The position numbers and the translations under genes were made by a program. Shown here piece after piece: positions 5,696-10,055 of a DNA stretch of 10,055 nucleotides (its first letter is position 1; each line of letters opens with the position of its first letter). The notes under the pieces are model-generated. The model saw only the letters and a list, made by a program, of their open reading frames with translations. It was not told the origin of the DNA and did no database searches. The stretch lies in the NCBI GenBank assembly GCA_023254015.1, contig JALQYS010000286.1, positions 1 to 10,055 on the forward strand, read 5' to 3'. This DNA is from Paracoccaceae bacterium (GTDB lineage Bacteria > Pseudomonadota > Alphaproteobacteria > Rhodobacterales > Rhodobacteraceae).

Positions 5696-6408
5696 CGCAG
5701 GCCCGGATCGTCAGCGGCGCGGACCAGCCGCGTCAGATCGGACAGCCGCTCGCGCTGCCGTCCTGCGGCGTCGAAGTTGCGCGGCGACAGCCAGGCCCCA
5801 TAGGCCTCACGCAGGGCGGGCCATTCGGAGTCGATCATGGCGAACCAGGCGGTGTCGCGGTTGCGTCCCTTGATGACCGCCGCTTGGCGGAAAATGCCCT
5901 CATAGCTGAAGCCAAGCCGCTGCGCCGCCCGGCGCGAGGCCATGTTCAGCGCATTGCACTTCCACTCATACCGGCGATAGCCGGCCCGAAAGGCCCAATC
6001 CATCATCAGGAACATCGCCTCGGTCCAGGCGCGTCCTTTGGCGATTTCAGGTGAAAGGCAGATATGGCCAACCTCGATCGTGCCGGCGGCGGGGGTGATG
6101 CGCAGATAGCTGGCCACCCCGCCGCAATGCCCCGTCGCCTTGTCGCGCAGCACATAGAACAGCGGATCGGCGCCGGTGGCGGCTTCCTTGGCCCAGCGGT
6201 GATAGCCGGCCGCCGAAGAGAACGGCCCATAGGGCATATAGTCCCACAGCCGGTCATGGCCGGAATAGGCGCGGTGCAGATCAGCGGCGTGGCTGTCCGG
6301 GTCCATCCGCTCCAGCCGGACATACTCGCCCTCAAGCGGGTCGCCAACGGGGGCGGGCGGTGGGGTCCAGCCGGGAACCGGCCGACCCAGAAGATCGTCT
6401 TGTGTCAT
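5692..6408 (-). CDS. GNAT family N-acetyltransferase (RimJ/RimL-like)
   Basis: This is a 238-residue acetyl-CoA-dependent transferase of the COG1670 type. After a proline-rich lead (GWTPPPAP, 13-20) come EYVRLERMD (28-36) and HDRLWDYMPYGPF (51-63), typical of a subgroup related to yeast YIR042C. The acetyl-CoA-binding region is SPEIAKGRAWTEA (119-131), a variant of the Q/R-x-x-G-x-G/A loop. NALNMASRRAAQRLGF (152-167) is motif B, and GRNRDTAWFAMIDSEWP (181-197) is the subgroup's C-terminal signature. AAGGA lies about 10 bases upstream of ATG 6408. The acetyl acceptor (protein N-terminus or small molecule) cannot be told from sequence. It follows the DUF1501 gene by 60 bases on the same strand, so readthrough is possible. 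Confidence 0.88.
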   Translation of the reverse strand: MTQDDLLGRPVPGWTPPPAPVGDPLEGEYVRLERMDPDSHAADLHRAYSGHDRLWDYMPYGPFSSAAGYHRWAKEAATGADPLFYVLRDKATGHCGGVASYLRITPAAGTIEVGHICLSPEIAKGRAWTEAMFLMMDWAFRAGYRRYEWKCNALNMASRRAAQRLGFSYEGIFRQAAVIKGRNRDTAWFAMIDSEWPALREAYGAWLSPRNFDAAGRQRERLSDLTRLVRAADDPGLR

Positions 6409-6468
6409 CGGGGCCTGTCCTTTGCCCCCGTTATGAAACCACGGGCCAAGGCAGGCAATGGGCTTTCG

Positions 6469-7677
6469 TCACGGGATCAGCCCGGGATCGTCGCCCATCT
6501 GCAGCCCCGGAAAGACCTTGTCCTGCAACAGCGTCCGGTCAAAGCCGTAAAGCCCGCGCATGGCATGCGCCGCCCAGGCCCGCACATCCGACGTCGGCAT
6601 CAGGTCGCGCCGTTCGAAAAGATCGGCCTCGGCCAGCCCCGGCCATTGCCCATAAACCTTGCCGCCGCGAATCGCCCCGCCGGCCACCACCATCGCCCCC
6701 GCCGTGCCGTGATCGGTGCCGCCGGTGCCGTTCTCGGCCACGGTGCGGCCAAACTCGGTCATCGCCAGAACCGTGGTCTTGCCCCAGACCTCGGCGCCCA
6801 GCTTGTGACGCAGGCGCAGGATCGTCCGCTCCAACCGCCCCAGCGCCCGGCCAAGGTTCTTGCCCTGCCCCTTGTGGGTGTCCCAACCGGTCAGCGAAAA
6901 GGCGGCGATCCGGGTGTCGCCGCGCAGCCTTTCGGCGGCATAATCGGCAACCCGTTCGGCCGCATCGTCCTTGCGCCCCTTGGCCGCCTTCGCCGGGTCC
7001 ATCATGGCGTCGTCCATGTCTTCGACCTCGCTCAGGGCCATCGCCTCGGCAGCGGCGGCCAGAAAAAGCGGGTCGTCGTGATAGACCTGCTCAAGCAAGA
7101 GCTGGGCCTGTGGTGACAGCGAAACCGAAGTATCAGGCGCCCATTCCATCACGGGGGCCGGGCCGCGCAGGATGCGCATGTCCTGCCGGCCCACCGCAAA
7201 GGCGGTTTCGGCGCGCAGGCCCGGCACCGCCTGCAAGATGCGGTTCAGCCAGCCGTCGCGGACCTGATCGATGGGCAGATCGGGGCCGGTTCCGGCCTCC
7301 AGCAGGTCTTGCCCGTCGAAATGGCTGCGCTTGTTGCGATAGGGGGTCGAGGTGGCATGGACAAAGGCCAATTCGCCCGCCTGCCACAGGGGATGCAGCC
7401 CGGCCAGCGCCGGATTAAGGCCGAAATACCCATCCAGATCAAGGCTTTCTACCTGCGACAGCGTCGGGCGGTAGGGCGCCAGCAGCGGGTCACCCACCGG
7501 GCGCACCACGTCCAGCCCATCCATTGCGCCCCGCAGGATGATGACGACCAGCCGGTTTTCGCCCAAGGTCGCGGCCCCGTCCGAGGCCGCAAAGGTCACC
7601 GAGGTCAGAAAGGGATGGGCGGCGGCCGAACAGCCCAAAAGGCCCAAGCCGCGCAACAGGTTTCTGCGGTCGATCAT
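6469..7677 (-). CDS. DUF1501 domain protein with Tat-type signal
   Basis: A 402-residue protein of the DUF1501 family, distantly related to sulfatases and alkaline phosphatases. The N-terminus MIDRRNLLRGLGLLG followed by an uncharged stretch to about residue 32 fits a twin-arginine signal (R4/R5), so periplasmic export in folded form is likely. Family motifs are VIILRGAMDGLDVV (45-58), KRSHFDGQDLLEAG (116-129), TGWDTHKGQG (263-272), AMTEFGRTVAENGTGGTDHG (305-324) and GGAIRGGKVYGQWPGL (333-348). The His/Asp-rich motifs could bind metal, but no activity is established. GGAG, seven bases before ATG 7677, lies inside the end of the DUF1800 gene, whose stop is only 3 bases away; the two form an operon. 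The pairing DUF1800-DUF1501 is widespread in bacteria. Confidence 0.92.
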   Translation of the reverse strand: MIDRRNLLRGLGLLGCSAAAHPFLTSVTFAASDGAATLGENRLVVIILRGAMDGLDVVRPVGDPLLAPYRPTLSQVESLDLDGYFGLNPALAGLHPLWQAGELAFVHATSTPYRNKRSHFDGQDLLEAGTGPDLPIDQVRDGWLNRILQAVPGLRAETAFAVGRQDMRILRGPAPVMEWAPDTSVSLSPQAQLLLEQVYHDDPLFLAAAAEAMALSEVEDMDDAMMDPAKAAKGRKDDAAERVADYAAERLRGDTRIAAFSLTGWDTHKGQGKNLGRALGRLERTILRLRHKLGAEVWGKTTVLAMTEFGRTVAENGTGGTDHGTAGAMVVAGGAIRGGKVYGQWPGLAEADLFERRDLMPTSDVRAWAAHAMRGLYGFDRTLLQDKVFPGLQMGDDPGLIP

Positions 7678-7680
7678 CGC

Positions 7681-9036
7681 CTATCTCCGATTGAATTCCG
7701 GGCTGGACAGCACGATGCCCACCCCTTCGGCCCGGTTTTCTGCCCGCACCACGGCCCAAAGCAGCGCGGGCGAGGCGCGGTCGCCCAGCACGGCTTCGGC
7801 AAAGGCCTTTGGCTCGGGCAGCGGGCTGACGAGTTCAGCCGGCCAGCGCATGGCCCAACCGATCCGCTCGGCCAGGCCTTGCGGGGTGATCCAGGTCTCC
7901 AGCGCCTCGGGCCAGCCATCGGGTCCGGGCGGTGATTTCCAGTTCTGACCCATGGCGCGCAGGGGCTGGAGGACGACGGCTGTCAGCCGGTCACGCTTCC
8001 AAGCAATGACATCCTCGCCCTTGACACCAAGCCCGCGCAGGGCGGCCATCAGGAAATCCCAGGGCTGCCGGGCCTTCGCCGCCGGTGCGGCATGGGCGGC
8101 CGGGTGGGTCAGCATCGCCTGATACATTGGCAAAAGCGCACCATCGGCCGCCTGCCAGGCCGCCGCCATCGCCGTGACCATGGCGGGATCGGGGTCATCC
8201 GACACGAAGTGCACGGCGAGCTTCCGCGCCAGATGCTGGCCGGTTTCGGGGCGGCGGGCCAGATCCTGCAGGAAAGCGCGGATCGGCGCCTCGTCCTTGC
8301 CGTCATAGGTCTTGCCCAGCACGGTTTCCGGCCCCGGCTCGGCCAGCGCGGGATCAAAGGCATAGCCGCGCCGGGCGTCATAGGTCAGGCCGGTCAGCAA
8401 TTCAGCCAGTTGTCGCACGTCCGCCTGACTGTAGCTGGCCCCGACGCCCAGCGTGTGCAACTCCATCAGCTCACGCGCGAGGTTTTCATTCAGCCCGCCG
8501 CCGCGCCGCTTGGCCTTGCGCGAATTCGGCCCGACCGAGCGCGTCTGATCCAGATAGCGCAGCATGGCCGGATGGTGGACGACAGCGGAAAGCATGTCGC
8601 CGAAATGGCCCGCCACATGCGGACGGATGGCGTCCTCGACAAAGGCATAGGGAAAAATCGCGTCGTCCTGCCCGCCCGCGCTGACGGTGAAATGGTCGGC
8701 CCAGAAGGCGACCAGACGTTCGCGAAACATGTCGGGCGCCGCAACACAGCGCGCGACCGAGGCGCCGAGCGCCGCCATCCCGGCCTCTTTCAGCTCGGCA
8801 TGCACCCCTTCCAGCCGGGTTTGCAGCGTCGGGTCGGTTTTCGCGGCCATCTTGTTGCGGGCGATGTCGGACGCTCTTTCATGCACCCAATCATAAGAAG
8901 GGACCGGAAAGCGCGCGGCCATCGTGTCAGGGCCGGCAAGTGCCGCCAGCATCGCCTCGGCTGTTTGCGGCGCGCCTGCGGCCAATGGCAGGCCATAACC
9001 AAAGCGGAAGGCAACCAGACTGGGCGACAGGGTCAT
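7681..9036 (-). CDS. DUF1800 domain protein
   Basis: A 451-residue protein, the usual size. Recognisable family segments are AFRFGYGLP at the N-terminus (9-17, the degenerate RRxGFG motif), FWADHFTVS (111-119), LNENLARELMELHTLGVG (182-199), YSQADVRQLAELLTGLT (202-218), QHLARKLAVHFVSD in the middle and SSPEFNRR at the very end. The function is unknown; the family nearly always travels with a DUF1501 gene, as here. No clear signal peptide is visible, whereas the partner has one, so where the two would meet is unclear. ATG 9036 is preferred: GGAG lies eight bases before it. An upstream TTG at 9069 would add eleven residues and overlap the predicted transcription start. Confidence 0.92.
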   Translation of the reverse strand: MTLSPSLVAFRFGYGLPLAAGAPQTAEAMLAALAGPDTMAARFPVPSYDWVHERASDIARNKMAAKTDPTLQTRLEGVHAELKEAGMAALGASVARCVAAPDMFRERLVAFWADHFTVSAGGQDDAIFPYAFVEDAIRPHVAGHFGDMLSAVVHHPAMLRYLDQTRSVGPNSRKAKRRGGGLNENLARELMELHTLGVGASYSQADVRQLAELLTGLTYDARRGYAFDPALAEPGPETVLGKTYDGKDEAPIRAFLQDLARRPETGQHLARKLAVHFVSDDPDPAMVTAMAAAWQAADGALLPMYQAMLTHPAAHAAPAAKARQPWDFLMAALRGLGVKGEDVIAWKRDRLTAVVLQPLRAMGQNWKSPPGPDGWPEALETWITPQGLAERIGWAMRWPAELVSPLPEPKAFAEAVLGDRASPALLWAVVRAENRAEGVGIVLSSPEFNRR

Positions 9037-9071
9037 CAAGGGCTCCGCCTGCGGGAAATCGGCACGCAACG

Positions 9072-9100
9072 AATATGGGCACGCCCTCCGGTCATGGAAA
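9072..9100 (-). promoter_or_regulatory. Candidate promoter of the DUF1800-DUF1501 operon
   Basis: On the minus strand TTTCCA (9095-9100) and CATATT (9072-9077) are 17 bases apart, each with four of six consensus matches. Transcription would start near 9066 and leave a leader of about 30 bases with the GGAG ribosome site. The boxes are interleaved with the inverted repeat at 9077-9108. Confidence 0.35.
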
Positions 9101-9108
9101 GCGTGCCC
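9077..9108. repeat. 8-bp perfect inverted repeat between aspS and the DUF1800 gene
   Basis: GGGCACGC (9077-9084) and GCGTGCCC (9101-9108) are exact inverted copies separated by 16 bases. The arm centres are 24 bases apart, a little over two helical turns. The arms flank and touch the candidate promoter, so it could be an operator. It could also act as an RNA hairpin ending aspS transcription, though the AT-rich ATATTC after it is not a T-run. Confidence 0.55.
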
Positions 9109-9119
9109 CGATCACAAAC

Positions 9120-9133
9120 GGCGGAAATCCGCC
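9120..9133 (-). terminator. Short hairpin just past the aspS stop
   Basis: GGCGG and CCGCC form a 5-bp stem with a 4-base loop, four bases after the aspS stop codon on the minus strand. It is followed by GTTTGTG. The stem is GC-only but short and the T-run poor, so this is a possible weak terminator. Confidence 0.35.
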
Positions 9134-9137
9134 CCTG

Positions 9138-10055
9138 TCATTCCTTGGGAACGACCCGCAGGTTCAATTCGCGCAGTTGCTTCAGCATCGGCTCGCTGGG
9201 CGCGCCCATGAGCAGGTCTTCGGCGCGCTGGTTCATCGGGAACATGATGACCTCGCGGATGTTGGCCTCATCGGCCAGCAGCATCACGATGCGGTCGATC
9301 CCCGCCGCACAGCCACCGTGGGGCGGTGCGCCGTATTTGAACGCCTTGACCATGCCGCCGAACCGCTTTTCGACTTCCGAGTTCGGATAGCCCGCCAGTT
9401 CAAACGCCTTGAACATGATCTCGGGCTTGTGGTTGCGGATGCCGCCCGAGATCAACTCATAGCCGTTGCAGGCAAGGTCATACTGATAGGCATAGACCTT
9501 CAGCGGATCACCGTTCAGCGCCTCAAGCCCGCCTTGCGGCATCGAGAAGGGGTTGTGGCTGAAGTCGATCTTGCCGTCGTCGGTTTTCTCGTACATCGGG
9601 AAATCAACGATCCATGCGAATTTGAAGCAGTTCTGCTCCGTCAGCCCCAATTCACGCCCGATCTCGTTACGCGCACGGCCCGCGATGGCCTCGAAGGCTT
9701 CGGCTTTGCCGCCAAGGAAGAAGGCCGCGTCGCCCTTGTCCAGCCCCAGTTGCAACCGGATCGCTTCGGTCCGCTCGGGTCCGATGTTCTTGGCCAGCGG
9801 GCCTGCAGCTTCCATGCCCGAACCATCCTCGGCCTCGCGCCAGAAGATATAGCCCATGCCGGGCAGACCCTCTTTCTGGGCAAAGGCGTTCATACGGTCG
9901 CAGAACTTGCGCGAACCACCCGTGGGGGCAGGAATCGCGCGGATTTCGTTGCCTTCCTGCTCCAAGAGCTTGGCGAAGATCGCAAAGCCCGAACCGGCGA
10001 AATGCTCGGACACGTCCTGCATCTTGATCGGGTTGCGCAGGTCGGGCTTGTCGCT
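9138..10055 (-). CDS. aspS: Aspartyl-tRNA synthetase, C-terminal part; 5' end outside window
   Basis: The last 305 residues of a bacterial-type AspRS, a class II enzyme that charges tRNA-Asp. The frame is open to the right edge and starts inside the catalytic domain at SDKPDLR, part of the conserved YGSDKPDLR. The bacterial GAD insertion follows (about residues 20-130 of this fragment). Then come [22 protein letters not shown], the [13 protein letters not shown] segment of the active site, and class II motif 3, [14 protein letters not shown] (about 246-259, with R255 the ATP-binding arginine). [17 protein letters not shown] closes the enzyme in the form usual for alphaproteobacteria. Whether it is the discriminating or the Asp/Asn-charging type cannot be judged, because the N-terminal anticodon-binding domain is outside. 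The stop is TGA at 9138-9140. Confidence 0.97.
   Translation of the reverse strand, partial: SDKPDLRNPIKMQDVSEHFAGSGFAIFAKLLEQEGNEIRAIPAPTGGSRKFCDRMNAFAQKEGLPGMGYIFWREAEDGSGMEAAGPLAKNIGPERTEAIRLQLGLDKGDAAFFLGGKAEAFEAIAGRARNEIGRELGLTEQNCFKFAWIVDFPMYEKTDDGKIDFSHNPFSMPQGGLEALNGDPLKVYAYQYDLACNGYELISGGIRNHKPEIMFKAFELAGYPNSEVEKRFGGMVKAFKYGAPPHGGCAAGIDRIVMLLADEANIREVIMFPMNQRAEDLLMGAPSEPMLKQLRELNLRVVPKE

Noticed and set aside
6427..6445. Hairpin CCCGT/ACGGG between the GNAT and DUF1501 genes
   Set aside because: The stem is only five pairs with a nine-base loop and no T-run, no better than chance in this composition.
6064..7418. Two overlapping plus-strand open frames of about 350 codons each
   Set aside because: Both are antisense to the GNAT and DUF1501 genes, overlap each other in different frames, and show Arg/Pro-rich composition without motifs.
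8092..9390. Long open frame of 432 codons on the plus strand
   Set aside because: It lies antisense to the well-supported DUF1800 gene and runs into aspS. Its product has no family features and is rich in Arg, Gly and His, as expected from the complement of GC-rich coding DNA.

Overview
The window looks like chromosomal DNA of an alphaproteobacterium, most likely Rhodobacterales (Rhodobacteraceae). It is GC-rich, with third positions dominated by G and C. It carries families typical of that group (DUF6455, DUF1467 next to methylmalonyl-CoA epimerase, and an 82-residue conserved hypothetical), and its AspRS is of the alphaproteobacterial type. It is almost fully coding. The longest gap is about 190 bp, and I see no rRNA, tRNA, CRISPR array, transposase or phage gene.

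Left part (1-2671). Minus strand: a dgkA gene that runs off the left edge, a short IMPACT/YigZ-family protein, a small DUF6455 four-cysteine protein, and an M48 metalloprotease lipoprotein. A plus-strand 82-residue hypothetical (2160-2408) is divergent from the protease and may be leaderless. It converges on a minus-strand DUF167/YggU protein. The dgkA frame does not end where a normal diacylglycerol kinase ends. It continues in frame into what looks like the extreme C-terminus of a lipid A phosphoethanolamine transferase (EptA/MCR family). This is the most unusual feature of the window.

Middle part (2764-5695). A plus-strand pair, a YdjA-like nitroreductase and an EI24-domain membrane protein, overlap by GTGA. 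They converge on a minus-strand pair, methylmalonyl-CoA epimerase followed by a DUF1467 membrane protein, which overlap by ATGA. Next comes a plus-strand orphan response regulator. Its stop codon shares a CTAG palindrome with the stop of a convergent GNAT acetyltransferase.

Right part (5692-10055). All minus strand: the GNAT acetyltransferase, a DUF1800-DUF1501 pair (the DUF1501 protein is probably Tat-exported), and the C-terminal part of aspartyl-tRNA synthetase, running off the right edge. An 8-bp inverted repeat between aspS and the DUF1800 gene overlaps a candidate promoter.

The genes are mostly housekeeping or conserved, arranged in small two-gene units. I see no defence, secretion or biosynthetic island. 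Apart from the dgkA/eptA junction, the unusual points are minor.
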